This document shows, piece by piece, positions 23,441-33,103 of a DNA stretch of 44,177 nucleotides. The DNA lies in IMG/VR virus record IMGVR_UViG_3300025000_002876, positions 1 through 44,177 of that record, one strand, 5' to 3'. The translations under genes were made by a program, and so were the position numbers. The notes beneath the pieces are model-generated. The model saw only the letters and a list, made by a program, of their open reading frames with translations. It ran no database searches and had not been told where the DNA came from. This stretch comes from a virus. Every line of letters begins with the position of its first letter. Position 1 is the first letter of the stretch.

Positions 23441-23465
23441 GTAAAAGCGCGGTTAAAAACCGCGC
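23441..23465 (-). terminator. Terminator after the baseplate gene
   Basis: Minus-strand stem GCGCGGTT/AACCGCGC (23447-23454 with 23458-23465) with 3-nt loop and a short T run. The ~55-bp element around it (CAGCGATTTTTAATC ... CGCGCCACCCT) recurs at 29,150-29,207, again just after a stop codon and before a late promoter. Confidence 0.75.
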
Positions 23466-23469
23466 CACC

Positions 23470-25263
23470 CTACAGCTTATACCCCTTCACCTTTACCGTC
23501 CCAATCTGGTCGCCTTTAAAGTCGCATTCAAGTTCTTCAATCAGGAATTTGCCGTGGCGGGTGGAGTAAGGTTGTGTAATGTTCCGGATGATATAATTGA
23601 GTTCGTTCAGCGGAAGCAGGAATTCACCTTCAACGGGCAGGCGGGTTGCCCAGAACCTTGACCAGTTGGCCCAGCGGCGGGCAAACAGTCCACTGGATCC
23701 ATCCATCAACAACATAGGATTATTATCGATGCCTTGATAAATGCAGCGCAGTTTGAAATCGGCCCACAGGCTTTTCATACTCTTAATGTTTCCTTTCTGG
23801 CGGACAATAGGGTTATTGTTGATCATGAAAATAGGGGCTACCGAAGTTTTAATTTCTTCAATCTCTTTATCGCCGGTTCGGTAAAAATAGGCTTGCGGGC
23901 CTATGCTTGCCTGTTTCCACTCCAATACGTCGCTCTGAATATCAATAATCGATTCGGCAATCTTTTTTTCGAGAACGCTCCAGGTATATTCGTATATTTT
24001 ATTTTCAGATAAAACCATTCGTAGTTCGCCCATAAACGGACTTGGGATATCGGCCAAGTCGGCAAAATCCTGAACGGGCGTTCCAAAATCGGCGCGGCGA
24101 TCGGACAAATCGTGCCAGTCGTCGGAAAATGATGAATCGTTATCATCCATTTCCTGCATAAACTTCAGGATGAAATCTTTTTGATCGCCAAGTATCCAGT
24201 CGCCCATAAAATATTGATCCAGATCGTAGGCTTCAGCATCGGGGATGGCATTGCGGTCGATGACGCGAACGGTGCGGTCGGTTAAAAACTGAAAAATAAT
24301 GTTCTGCCAGTTTTGCAATCCGAGGATAAAATCTTTGAGCGATACTTTCGGCAACAGTGATGCGTAATCAAAAGTTCCAACCGACCAGGTTGTATTGGTG
24401 ATAAAGTTGGCAGCCACATTCTCCATAATGTTTAAATAAGAATTCCAATGCGGCGCATTTTCCCTCGATACCGTGAAAGTCTGGTACATCAGGTTATAAT
24501 TGTTGTATATCAATAGCTTCAACAGGTCGGTACTTTTCAGGAAATTGGCCGTATCGTCAATAAAAAAACCACATGATCGCAGCAATTCTTTAGTAGCAGA
24601 ATGAAGGTATAGTTGTGGTGAAACAACCACTCCTTCGCCAGCAACATCAATCGCGCCACCCGATTCGCGGTTTACCTTACCATACTTGTTTGTTTTGAAT
24701 AGCGTTGAAAGCCGGTATTCCATTACCTGCCTGATCTGAGGATCGCTATTTTCATCGTAATACGGGTAATCCACATTCTCCTGACGGCCTTTTCCTTCCC
24801 AAAAATCATAATTTTCAATCAGTTCGGCGGCATACGTGTCGGTTTCAGGGTCGTAAGCCGATGCCATTTTGTTGACGAATGTCTGATCTTCGGGCATGGC
24901 GATGTCGGTAATAAACCGATCGCGCTCTTTGCTACCCAATACACCAAGTTCGCTTTGTAGCCAGCAGCTATATGTTTCGGTGGTGGCATTTGTAATTACC
25001 AATGTTCCGCTCATAAGTAAAAATCCGTTGAACCGGATGGCAACTCCTGAATACCTGCGGCTGGAAGGAAGCAGATCAAAACGCTCAAAACGTTCAGGGT
25101 TGCCAAATTCGGCGCGGGTGTATTCGTTTACCGAAATTTCCAAACCTAAACCCACATCGCCGGGTATGGCATCCATAAAACAGGCCGGGTTAACCCATTT
25201 GAGTTTGACCGAGAAATCGGCGTCGGTAACGATGGTATTCGCGTTGTGGTGAAGAGTGAGCAT
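23470..25263 (-). CDS. Baseplate/tail-tip protein
   Basis: 597 aa, no signal peptide, mixed alpha/beta, aromatic-rich. Not matched to a named family, but its size, its place between tape measure and fibre genes, and blocks such as FILGLQNWQNIIFQFLTDRT and YEYTWSVLEKKIAESIIDI resemble tail-hub/baseplate proteins of Bacteroidota siphoviruses. The C-terminus has a strand-rich region (EELECDFKGDQIGTVKVKGY) as in hub proteins. It would link the tail tube end to the fibres (inference). Confidence 0.65.
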   Translation of the reverse strand: MLTLHHNANTIVTDADFSVKLKWVNPACFMDAIPGDVGLGLEISVNEYTRAEFGNPERFERFDLLPSSRRYSGVAIRFNGFLLMSGTLVITNATTETYSCWLQSELGVLGSKERDRFITDIAMPEDQTFVNKMASAYDPETDTYAAELIENYDFWEGKGRQENVDYPYYDENSDPQIRQVMEYRLSTLFKTNKYGKVNRESGGAIDVAGEGVVVSPQLYLHSATKELLRSCGFFIDDTANFLKSTDLLKLLIYNNYNLMYQTFTVSRENAPHWNSYLNIMENVAANFITNTTWSVGTFDYASLLPKVSLKDFILGLQNWQNIIFQFLTDRTVRVIDRNAIPDAEAYDLDQYFMGDWILGDQKDFILKFMQEMDDNDSSFSDDWHDLSDRRADFGTPVQDFADLADIPSPFMGELRMVLSENKIYEYTWSVLEKKIAESIIDIQSDVLEWKQASIGPQAYFYRTGDKEIEEIKTSVAPIFMINNNPIVRQKGNIKSMKSLWADFKLRCIYQGIDNNPMLLMDGSSGLFARRWANWSRFWATRLPVEGEFLLPLNELNYIIRNITQPYSTRHGKFLIEELECDFKGDQIGTVKVKGYKL

Positions 25264-25344
25264 GGTTTTATTTACTATTTAATTATTTACGATTTACTAT
25301 TTTATGTGCTTAGCGGTTTTGAACCGCTTAGCACATGCCAAGGT
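25264..25344. repeat. Interspersed repeats: AT-rich TTTACTATTTA block plus 15-bp hairpin
   Basis: 25269-25301 carries the TTTACTATTTA/ATTTACGATTTACTATT block that recurs at 27.8, 29.07, 35.46 and 39.5 kb, each time directly upstream of a minus-strand start codon. 25304-25336 is a perfect 15-bp hairpin (ATGTGCTTAGCGGTT and complement, 3-nt loop). Both look like host intergenic repeats. Confidence 0.7.
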
Positions 25345-25797
25345 TTAATCAAATGTAAATACGACTACTTCGGCGGCAAATTTGGGTTGATCACCAGCAT
25401 CGACAGCCAGTGGAGTAATTTCGCGCCAGGCAATACGGTCGGCTAAACCCGCGCCTGTGTTGTTGCGCCAAACTTCCACGTATTTTACCGTTTCGGGAGT
25501 TGCTGTGCACGCTCCAAAAAGCAACTCAGCAACATTCTTAATCACATTGGCCGTTACCGACCATGCTCCGGAAGTACGTGCCACGGCTATTCCTTTTGCC
25601 ACATAACCGGTGTAGGCGCACTCGGTTCCAACGGTGGCATCGTTAGCCACAGTGGCATCGGTACACAGGCGTAAATATAAACTACCGGCTACGGCTGAAG
25701 GCTGTAACCCGGCTGCATCGCCTATACCGGCAATGGCAACATTTTGAAACAAAAGTTTCATAAATTCATTTTCGAAGGTGTCTGATGCGTTACTCAT
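25345..25797 (-). CDS. Tail fibre/baseplate-associated protein
   Basis: 150 aa. The opening NASDTFENEFMKLLFQN, then SLYLRLCTDATV, then ECAYTGYVAKGIAVART, follows the common small phage tail-protein plan in which a helix is followed by YLxLxTxD and xGYxR strands. It would form a small beta-barrel unit near the fibres. Probably co-transcribed with the baseplate gene that follows. Confidence 0.65.
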   Translation of the reverse strand: MSNASDTFENEFMKLLFQNVAIAGIGDAAGLQPSAVAGSLYLRLCTDATVANDATVGTECAYTGYVAKGIAVARTSGAWSVTANVIKNVAELLFGACTATPETVKYVEVWRNNTGAGLADRIAWREITPLAVDAGDQPKFAAEVVVFTFD

Positions 25798-25818
25798 GAT
25801 ATTAATTTTTAAACGTTA

Positions 25819-27798
25819 TTATTTCCAATCAGCAGGTATGTCTGCATAATTACTAAGTGACGTTCCGCTATTTCCTGCGCCTGAATAAACCGACGTTTTT
25901 ACCGGTGTTCCAGTTCCAAAAGAACAATTCCATAAATCAGGAGCTTCGCCTTGCGTTCCTGAAAAAGAAGCTCTGGTAAAGCATCCCTGAAAATCGATTG
26001 ATTGATTTAGAAACCTGGTACTCTGTTCGCCATCGGCATAAAATATATTGCGGTTTACCTGAAGTTTTACACAACCGTAAAAGCAGAATCTAAATGTTGT
26101 GCAACTCGTGTTGTACTTAAATAAATTGTTTGGAACTGTGGCTAAATTTGAACAGCCGTAGAAAGTATTTGCAAAACCATACCCGCTAACGGCAGTATTA
26201 TATCTAAATAAATCGTCAGGCACTGTAACCAAACTCGTGCAACTATGAAATAAGGAATCAAAACATCTATATCCGGCCAATGTATTGTAGCGGAACAAAT
26301 CAACTGGCACCGTGGTCAAGTTTGTACATCCCTGGAAACATTGTGAAAATGCTTGTGTGCTTACTAGTGTGTTGTAACGGAAAAGATCAGTTGGAATTAC
26401 AGTAACTCCAATACAATTCGTAAACGTTGACATAAACCCATAGGAAGTAACTGCAGTATTATATCTGAATAAATCAGTTGGAATTGCAGTAAGTGCATAA
26501 CATGATCCGAAAGTTCCAAAAAATGCATAAGAAGTAACCGCAGTGTTGTATCTAAATAATTCTGTTGGAATTGTAGCCAAGGATTGACACCCGAAAAATG
26601 TATTGTAAAATGCTTCGGATGTAATACCAGTATGATTAACAAAAAGTGTTTCTGGTATTGAAGCTAATGAAGTACATCCGTTAAAAGTACCTTTAAATTT
26701 AGTGATACCTGCTGCTCCTGTAATTGGGCCATCAGGGAGTTCATTCAGGTTTTCAGCCTGCCAAAAAGCATTCTCCAAGCCCAACCCGGTAAATCCAACA
26801 TTGCCCCACTGTATGACTTTTGTAATTTTTCCACGAATAGCTGCATTTGCGTTAATATACCAAGCCTCACATGTTCCCAAAATTTGTATCTGGTAAGTTC
26901 CTGCAGCATAAGTGTGGGTAGCATCAGCATCATCATATGAAGTTACTGTTGATTGAGATCCGTCGCCCCAGTCAACCGTCATGTCGTAATTAAAACCAGA
27001 CCGCAATGGCAAGGTAAATGAACCTGCAGTCATATTCCATTCTGTAATAAACGCATCAGGATCAATAAAAGGAGTTAAGGCTGCGCTCATTCCCAACGAC
27101 AAACCAAAATCTGCAGATAAATTTTTGTACGCTGAAAGTTCAGCTTCCATGCCCAAACTAAAATCTGACTGAGCAGCGCCCAACAACTTGTATTTTGATA
27201 ATTCGGCTGCCATGTTCAATGCAAATTCAGCAGCTGCTTCCATTAAAACTTCACGTTCGCTCATTACGCAGCGCTCGAAACACAGGTGGATCCGCTTGTT
27301 GTCTGTTGGCATCCCCGAAACCGTTGCATATAGTTTGTTTGAACCGTTCACGCCTAATGTCAGAGTTAAAGCTGCATCGGTTATAAGGTCGGTTTGCAAA
27401 ACCACATCAACAGCATCGGAATAATCGAAGCTCAGGAGGCTCATCAGGGTAATAATTGTATCGGTAGCTTTATTACGGACCATCACCACGGCTTTGAATT
27501 CGCCGCACTGTTGGTTATAGGGCAGTACTGACCAACTTGATTCAACTGTTTCGGAGGCGTTGGCTGTATTTTCGATTAATATGCTTTGATGATTAAAATC
27601 GGTATTGGTGCGAATGACCTGGGAGATGGATTGGTATATGTTGGTGGTATTGTTGACAATCTCGTTGTTGATGGCCGATACAATATCCACCGGATCGCGC
27701 CACAAACTATCGATAAGCGTAGCGAACATGCCATCGGTTAATGGCTTCCGGAGCCGGTCGGTAAAGAGACGTTTGAGTGCGAGAAGGCCTAGTTTCAT
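25819..27798 (-). CDS. Tail fibre with BspA/DUF285-type leucine-rich repeats
   Basis: 659 aa. Residues 1-160: N-terminal attachment part (LLALKRLFTDRLRKPLTDGM). About 175-240: a short helical repeat with L-AAELSKYK and MEAELSAYK units. About 250-310: DUF285/PKD-like start with VDWGDGS and HTYAAGTYQI. About 360-570: seven tandem ~29-residue repeats of the form C-x-x-L-x-x-(I/V)P-x-x-LFRYNT, visible in DNA as an 87-bp tandem repeat (about 26,120-26,690). The C-terminus is unique. Surface-exposed BspA-type repeats bind host ligands, so this is the best candidate for an adsorption protein. It carries no TR-like variable repeat. Confidence 0.85.
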   Translation of the reverse strand: MKLGLLALKRLFTDRLRKPLTDGMFATLIDSLWRDPVDIVSAINNEIVNNTTNIYQSISQVIRTNTDFNHQSILIENTANASETVESSWSVLPYNQQCGEFKAVVMVRNKATDTIITLMSLLSFDYSDAVDVVLQTDLITDAALTLTLGVNGSNKLYATVSGMPTDNKRIHLCFERCVMSEREVLMEAAAEFALNMAAELSKYKLLGAAQSDFSLGMEAELSAYKNLSADFGLSLGMSAALTPFIDPDAFITEWNMTAGSFTLPLRSGFNYDMTVDWGDGSQSTVTSYDDADATHTYAAGTYQIQILGTCEAWYINANAAIRGKITKVIQWGNVGFTGLGLENAFWQAENLNELPDGPITGAAGITKFKGTFNGCTSLASIPETLFVNHTGITSEAFYNTFFGCQSLATIPTELFRYNTAVTSYAFFGTFGSCYALTAIPTDLFRYNTAVTSYGFMSTFTNCIGVTVIPTDLFRYNTLVSTQAFSQCFQGCTNLTTVPVDLFRYNTLAGYRCFDSLFHSCTSLVTVPDDLFRYNTAVSGYGFANTFYGCSNLATVPNNLFKYNTSCTTFRFCFYGCVKLQVNRNIFYADGEQSTRFLNQSIDFQGCFTRASFSGTQGEAPDLWNCSFGTGTPVKTSVYSGAGNSGTSLSNYADIPADWK

Positions 27799-27897
27799 CT
27801 ACTTATTTACTATTTATTTATTTACTATTTACGATTTAAACCCCATTGCGCTGTTCGAAGCAGCCAATTGTAAATCGTAAATGGTCTAATTGTACAT
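27799..27897. repeat. Interspersed palindromic repeat
   Basis: TTTACTATTTACGATTTA on the left and its near complement TAAATCGTAAATGGTC on the right enclose ACCCCATTGCGCTG. A second copy with the same parts lies at 39,481-39,596. Likely a host MITE-like repeat. Confidence 0.7.
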
Positions 27898-29061
27898 TTA
27901 CGCATATCGTGTATTATGTGCCTCCAGCAGTTCTAACTCTGTGCTGTGCAGATCTTCCATGCTGTCGCTTAATAGTTTTTCGCCATTGGTGAGCATTACA
28001 GGCCTTAATTTTCCGCCGATTAACAACCACAGGTTATAAGCCAGATACACATCAACGAGCGCGACCATTTCTTCAGAGCTTTTCCATCCGGTGTTTATCT
28101 TCCATTTTTTGCGGGCTGTGCGGCTGGTAGCCAATAGTGTACCCACACGCGACGACTGTGCTGATGACATGGGCTTAAATCCTTCCGTGCCGTTGGTTTC
28201 AATGCTGTTTTCGACCGCACCGGAGAGCCAGAGCACATCAACCCCACTTTTCCCGTTTGCTACAAAAAGGTAATTGTTGTTTTCTTTATATTCGTTATCG
28301 ACGTAGAAAGTCCGGCGTTCGGATACTTCGCCCACCGAGTCTTCAATCCAAACTTCGAAACTTTCTATCTGATAGTATTCTCGGCCCACAAACGCGGGAT
28401 TGATGTTGATTTCCAGTAATCCTGTATTGGGATAAATGGTAAAATTTTGAGTATATGGGATGTGCCCGACCTTATCGGGCGTAGTGATGTCCATATACAG
28501 GGTGCATTCGTGGTTGGCGGTCCACTGGCCCAGATACCACAGTTTTACTATCTGGGTGGGCGACACCTTGGTATTGTTGGGCTGATTGGTCAGAAATTTA
28601 CCGGCTTCTATCCACGAACTGTAGAAGTCGGTCATGGCATCGTTCATTTCGCCAATCTCGAAATCAGACAATCCACCCTTCAGGATTCGAAGGTCTGAGT
28701 CCACACCGTCAATAGCGGTAACCCGGTCGCCATTGGCATCGATGTAAGTTTGTCCACATTGAACATTGATGTTCAGGATAGATGGCGGATGTGGAACGAT
28801 ACATCCAACGGCTGGCCACTCGAATTCCTGAACGACGGGCACGTTTACCAATCCGGAAATGTCAAATAGGGCTGTACCAACCGAATCGGGTGTAATGGCA
28901 TCGGGTTGCGGGGTTGGTAAAACTGCGTCGTTGTCGGTAATTTGCAGCAATAACTGATAATTGGTAGCTCCTACTGGAATTTCGGCGCCGGTAACCACAA
29001 TCCAAATCGGGTTTCCGGAGAGCTGGACTGCGCCTGATGGGATGTAGAGGATGAGTGCCAT
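27898..29061 (-). CDS. Tail protein downstream of the tape measure (distal tail-like)
   Basis: 387 aa, beta-rich, no signal peptide. Starts MALILYIPSGAVQLSGNPIW, with VGATNYQLLLQITDND and FDISGLVNVPVVQEFEWP. This is a family I associate with Bacteroidota phage tails, always right after the tape measure gene. Position suggests the distal tail/baseplate connector role. Promoter P3 lies upstream. Confidence 0.7.
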   Translation of the reverse strand: MALILYIPSGAVQLSGNPIWIVVTGAEIPVGATNYQLLLQITDNDAVLPTPQPDAITPDSVGTALFDISGLVNVPVVQEFEWPAVGCIVPHPPSILNINVQCGQTYIDANGDRVTAIDGVDSDLRILKGGLSDFEIGEMNDAMTDFYSSWIEAGKFLTNQPNNTKVSPTQIVKLWYLGQWTANHECTLYMDITTPDKVGHIPYTQNFTIYPNTGLLEININPAFVGREYYQIESFEVWIEDSVGEVSERRTFYVDNEYKENNNYLFVANGKSGVDVLWLSGAVENSIETNGTEGFKPMSSAQSSRVGTLLATSRTARKKWKINTGWKSSEEMVALVDVYLAYNLWLLIGGKLRPVMLTNGEKLLSDSMEDLHSTELELLEAHNTRYA

Positions 29062-29099
29062 TGTAATATTTACTATTTAATTATTTACCATTTACTATT
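29062..29099. repeat. AT-rich TTTACTATTTA repeat copy
   Basis: Third copy of the AT-rich block, between the start codon at 29061 and promoter P3, and therefore part of the transcribed leader. Confidence 0.65.
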
Positions 29100-29101
29100 G
29101 A

Positions 29102-29137
29102 CGAATGTATGGTGTGGGCTGGGGCGGAGAAAGGACA
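29102..29137 (-). promoter_or_regulatory. Putative phage late promoter P3
   Basis: On the minus strand: TGTCCTTTC (29137-29129), 19 nt, TACATTCG (29109-29102). Confidence 0.8.
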
Positions 29138-29173
29138 GTAATAAGGGTGCAGCGATTTTTAATTGCTGATTGG

Positions 29174-29193
29174 AAACGCGGTTAAAAACCGCG
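29174..29193 (-). terminator. Terminator of the tape measure gene
   Basis: Stem CGCGGTT/AACCGCG (29177-29183 with 29187-29193), part of the same repeated element as the 23,441 terminator; it lies just after the tape measure stop. Confidence 0.65.
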
Positions 29194-29198
29194 CCACC

Positions 29199-32100
29199 CT
29201 ATAAGCCCCGGTTTTTGTTGATATCTTCCCAATCGTCGAGGTCTTTTTTGACCTGTTCGGTATAGACAATCAGCTTCTTTTTAGTGAATTCTTTTATTGC
29301 AGCGATTAGCTCTTTGGCTGTAATATTATCCATTTGGTTGGGATCCTGAAACGAGTTCGGGATGACGGGAGCAGCGGAGGAGTTAGAAGCATAACCGCTG
29401 GATGAATAACTTCGATTTGACTGGCTGGCTTGTATGGCTCCGCCGGTTGGGGTGTAGCGTGTTTGGCGCAAGTTTTCGAGTCCGGCAATAATGGATCCGG
29501 TAAACGGATCGTTAACCATGGAGGCGGTGGCTACCCATTCGCCTTTATGTACCACTCCTGCAGGTTCGTATTTTCCACCCGGACCGGTATAACCTCCGGT
29601 GGCAAATCCCTTAATGGTTTGGGCAACTACGGCGGCAATACTTACACCGGCACTTACTGTATTAAGGGTTACCCATGGCTGCCCGAATGTTAGCGGCGAA
29701 GCTGCTACGGCCTTGGCATTGGCAATGGCTGTATTGAATATGATTTGAGCAATTGCAGCAGCTTGCTGAGCAAGAAACAAAGCCTTGCCAATGGCAGATT
29801 CTTTCCCGGCCAATTCGACCAATGAGCCAAATAAGGTATTGGCAGCGCCAAAAATAGCATCTCCAATTTCTTGACGGCGATTGAGTTCGTCAATCTTAAT
29901 CTGTATTAGTGTATCGGATAACCGGCGTTCGGCCTGTGCTATCAATACGGCGTTTCCCTTGGCATCAATCAGGTCCTGGTTGTATTGTGCCTGGGCAAGT
30001 TCGCGCTCGGCTGCCCATCGTTCCTGATCGCCTTGTGCCTTTGCTTCGTGAATAAGGGCTGCATCCATCTGTTTCTGAAGCGCAGCGGCATTATCAAAAT
30101 CGGACATGGCTTTGAGATGTGCCTTTTCCTTTTCCTCAATCGTTTTATTGATGGTATCGTTCAGCGCAATTTCCTGAACGGATAAATCTTGTTTGTCGAG
30201 CAGTTGTTTTTTGAGGGCTTCAATTTCTTCTTTGAAACGTTGTTCCTGAATGGCTTTTTCTTTGTCAATACCATCTTTTAGATTATCAATTTTAGCATCG
30301 GCCAATTCTTTTTGTGCTTTTTCGAGAAGGTCTTTAACTGTTTTTTCGGCTGCAACTTGTTTTTCGAGGAGTTGCATCTGAGTTTCCTCGTATTCTTTGC
30401 TGCCAGCTTTATAAATCGTTAATTTTTTAGCAAGGAAATTAAGTTCAGCTTGCAGTAAATCTGCGTTATATTGATCTTCTGAGCCTTTCGTTTCGAGATG
30501 TGTTTTTTTAATCCATGCCATTTTTGCATTGTATTCAGCTTCTGCCGCTTCAATGCGTTTTTTGATTGCTTTATCGTCTGCTTTTTCTCCGGATTCGCCT
30601 TGTTTGGTGGTACCCAATTCGTTCAGCGCATTGATTTCTTTCTGAATGGCCTCTACTTTGGCATTTCGTGCGGCGACTTCGGCTGGAGTAGTGGCAATAA
30701 TGGCTTGTGCGTCTGACAATTCTTTTTCTTTTAGTTTTATCAGATCCTGAGCGGCTTTATCGCCACCACCATCGCCACCGTTAAGTAAATCGGCAATAGC
30801 CTGTTCTTTGGTGATACCCAATAACTTTTCGCGCTGGAGTACCAAGTCTTCCTCGGCTTTCGATAGATTGTTGTAGGCTGTTTTTGCAGTGTTTGATGCT
30901 AATATTGCTGCATTGCCTCCTGACTTTACAGCATTCCAGGCATTTTGCCAAAACGTGATATCGGCACCTTTGCCTGACTGAAGGTCGAGTAACTGTTTTT
31001 CAACTTCTATCAGTTTTTCTTTGGCTGCCTGGGCTTTGGCATTTTGCAGAAGCGAATCGGTATAATCTTTTATGGCTGTATCAGCGGCTTTGGTATTAAT
31101 GGTTTCGAGCGAAAGAAAGCCCAGGTATTTTGGAGAAATAGCATTTAATTGCTGGATGGCTTTAAACCGGTCGAGCTTTGACAGTTTTTCATTGCGGGCC
31201 ATATCGAGCAAGCTGCCCAGTTTAATTTTTTCTTCAACGATGTTTTTTTGCGCTTCCAGGTTAATGTCGTTGAGCATTAGCTGTGCTTTTTGTGCGGAAG
31301 TAAGCCTTCCGGTAAGCATAACCAATGCAACACCCAAAGCAACTACTGCAGCAATAACAATACCGATCGGATTGAGGCCTGTAGTAATATTAAACATGCG
31401 CATAGCGGCTGTTGCGCGTCCGATGTTTCCGGTTAAAACAGCCTGGGCAGCGGCCCATAAATAGGTAGCTCCCATTTGAGCTTTATGCCAAAATACCTGA
31501 AGTTTATCGAGGGCAATGCTAATCAGCTTTTCCTTATTCAACCGTGCTTCCCACATTGCATGTAATTTGGTGGCAATGGTATAGGCTAATAAAGCGCTGG
31601 TTATGGTTACAATCATTGTTTTGTGGCGAACAAAGAAATCGATGGATATGGTTAATCCTTTAATGAGGTATGATAAACCATTGGTGCTGACCTGAAGTGC
31701 AGGTGCAAGCTTTTCTCCCAGGGCAATGCTCATGACATTCAACCTATTTTTTGCCTGTGCGAGTTTAGCATTGTTATTGTCGGTATTGATGGCTGCCTGT
31801 TCGAGGGCTACATTGGTGCCGGTCATAGCTGCTTCGTAATTTTTCAATTCACCCACATTGGCAATCAGTATTTGAGCGGTATTGATGTTTTCAGTACCGA
31901 ATTTTTTAGTTAGCTCGGTAACAGAATAGTTCTTTTTACCCAGATTTTCGATAGCTGTGGACATGCCAACAATGGCAGGATTGGTATCGTCTGCCCCGGT
32001 CTGCAAATCGAGAAGAACTCCTTTTAATGAACGTCCGGCAATTTCGGGTTGGGTAATACGCGGAGCGAGAGTTTCGATGGTGGCAGCCAGCGCCTCAATA

Positions 32101-32879
32101 CTGATATTAGCCAATGCTCCAACGGTACCGGCTTTTTCGAATGCTGCAGTCAGGTAGGGTATTTCTCCGGCACCAGCTTTTGATCCGGCTGCCAGTACAT
32201 TTATTATCCTTCGAGCCTGATCGGCTCCAACGTTGTACTGGTTCATAACCATCGTTAATCCTTCGATGGCTGGTTGCAATTCTATTTTTGCAGCGTTGGC
32301 CAATATAATGGCTTCAGTAGTTACGGCAACGAGTGCTTCTTTATTTTTAAGCAGTTCGGGGCGTGCTGATCCGGTTTTAGTGAAGGCGTCGATAATTTCC
32401 TGAGCTGATTGTGTTACCCTGATTCCTCCCTCCAGGGTTGCAGTGGAAAGTTCTTTTGCTTTATTACTTAACCATTCGAGATTGTCGCCTGCCAAACCAG
32501 TTAAAGCTGATAGATTGTCGACACGTTCTTCGTAGTCGTTAAAGGTTTTAATAAGTTGCTTAAATCCAAAAATCAATCCGGTAATGGAGGCTATCCCTGC
32601 GGTAACCATAGTAAAATAACGGTTAAAGCCATCAGCCATGCCTTTCATACTCCACGATTTCTGTATGTTCTGTACCTGGGCATTGTGCTGTGCCAATATT
32701 CCCTGCAGCTGTCTCATTTTGCGGGTTGCAGCCTCGTATTCCTTCGAGCCGATAGTCATCAGCTTTTGTGAGTTGACAATTTTTGTCAATTCGGCACGGA
32801 TCGATTTAACATTATTGGATACCTCTTTGCCATCGACATTAATGTACAGGTTTATTCGGCGGTCGTATGATTGTGCCAT
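29199..32879 (-). CDS. Tail tape measure protein
   Basis: 1226 aa, the largest complete gene here. N-terminal DRRINLYINVDGKEVSNNVK is typical of the TP901-type tape measure start. Next: a tape-measure core at about 100-400 (ATLEGGIRVTQSAQEIIDAF, KAGTVGALANISIEALAATI), hydrophobic segments near 95-110, 420-440 and 500-525, long coiled coils at about 760-1000, and small-residue-rich text near the C-terminus. Its length would set a tail of roughly 180 nm if the usual 1.5 A per residue holds. A host-type repeat (29,341-29,367) is read in frame as VIPNSFQDP near residue 1170. Confidence 0.93.
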   Translation of the reverse strand: MAQSYDRRINLYINVDGKEVSNNVKSIRAELTKIVNSQKLMTIGSKEYEAATRKMRQLQGILAQHNAQVQNIQKSWSMKGMADGFNRYFTMVTAGIASITGLIFGFKQLIKTFNDYEERVDNLSALTGLAGDNLEWLSNKAKELSTATLEGGIRVTQSAQEIIDAFTKTGSARPELLKNKEALVAVTTEAIILANAAKIELQPAIEGLTMVMNQYNVGADQARRIINVLAAGSKAGAGEIPYLTAAFEKAGTVGALANISIEALAATIETLAPRITQPEIAGRSLKGVLLDLQTGADDTNPAIVGMSTAIENLGKKNYSVTELTKKFGTENINTAQILIANVGELKNYEAAMTGTNVALEQAAINTDNNNAKLAQAKNRLNVMSIALGEKLAPALQVSTNGLSYLIKGLTISIDFFVRHKTMIVTITSALLAYTIATKLHAMWEARLNKEKLISIALDKLQVFWHKAQMGATYLWAAAQAVLTGNIGRATAAMRMFNITTGLNPIGIVIAAVVALGVALVMLTGRLTSAQKAQLMLNDINLEAQKNIVEEKIKLGSLLDMARNEKLSKLDRFKAIQQLNAISPKYLGFLSLETINTKAADTAIKDYTDSLLQNAKAQAAKEKLIEVEKQLLDLQSGKGADITFWQNAWNAVKSGGNAAILASNTAKTAYNNLSKAEEDLVLQREKLLGITKEQAIADLLNGGDGGGDKAAQDLIKLKEKELSDAQAIIATTPAEVAARNAKVEAIQKEINALNELGTTKQGESGEKADDKAIKKRIEAAEAEYNAKMAWIKKTHLETKGSEDQYNADLLQAELNFLAKKLTIYKAGSKEYEETQMQLLEKQVAAEKTVKDLLEKAQKELADAKIDNLKDGIDKEKAIQEQRFKEEIEALKKQLLDKQDLSVQEIALNDTINKTIEEKEKAHLKAMSDFDNAAALQKQMDAALIHEAKAQGDQERWAAERELAQAQYNQDLIDAKGNAVLIAQAERRLSDTLIQIKIDELNRRQEIGDAIFGAANTLFGSLVELAGKESAIGKALFLAQQAAAIAQIIFNTAIANAKAVAASPLTFGQPWVTLNTVSAGVSIAAVVAQTIKGFATGGYTGPGGKYEPAGVVHKGEWVATASMVNDPFTGSIIAGLENLRQTRYTPTGGAIQASQSNRSYSSSGYASNSSAAPVIPNSFQDPNQMDNITAKELIAAIKEFTKKKLIVYTEQVKKDLDDWEDINKNRGL
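29341..29367. repeat. Host-type repeat inside the tape measure gene
   Basis: GATCCTGAAACGAGTTCGGG followed by ATGACG; 24 of 26 bases match a copy at 40,108-40,133 in the methylase-like gene. Both are read in frame without breaking the gene. Confidence 0.75.
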
Positions 32880-32916
32880 CTTCGGAATTTTGAATGATGA
32901 ATTTTGAATGCTGAAT

Positions 32917-32952
32917 CAAAACTAGAGCACAATGACGCGCATGGAAAGGACA
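32917..32952 (-). promoter_or_regulatory. Putative phage late promoter P4 (tape measure)
   Basis: On the minus strand: TGTCCTTTC (32952-32944), 19 nt, TAGTTTTG (32924-32917). The tape measure ATG follows at 32879. Confidence 0.8.
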
Positions 32953-32964
32953 GGAAAAAAGTGG

Positions 32965-33103
32965 TATCCTTTGCCGTCCCATTTACGGGACGGATAGATG
33001 TATAAAAACAAAAATGGCTTTAGCCACAGATAGGATGGGGCTAAAGCCAATTGATAAGATGAATATTTGCATGTCCGTTGGCTGAAGCCAACGGCAAAGG
33101 ATA
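32965..33103. repeat. Nested REP/MITE-like inverted repeat cluster
   Basis: Outer 13-bp arms TATCCTTTGCCGT (32965-32977) and complement (33091-33103) enclose three smaller hairpins: GTCCC..GGGAC, GGCTTTAGCC..GGCTAAAGCC and CCGTTGGCT..AGCCAACGG. It fills the gap between tape measure and the upstream gene. Looks like a host palindromic repeat cassette. Confidence 0.75.

Noticed and set aside
23274-23468. N-terminal extension of the 22,704 gene
   Set aside because: It would translate promoter P2 and a widespread host intergenic repeat (PSPLWGWLGWG); the ATG at 23273 is the better start.
25269-25301. CRISPR-like array from recurring AT-rich blocks
   Set aside because: Copies are single, dispersed over 14 kb and lack regular repeat-spacer structure.
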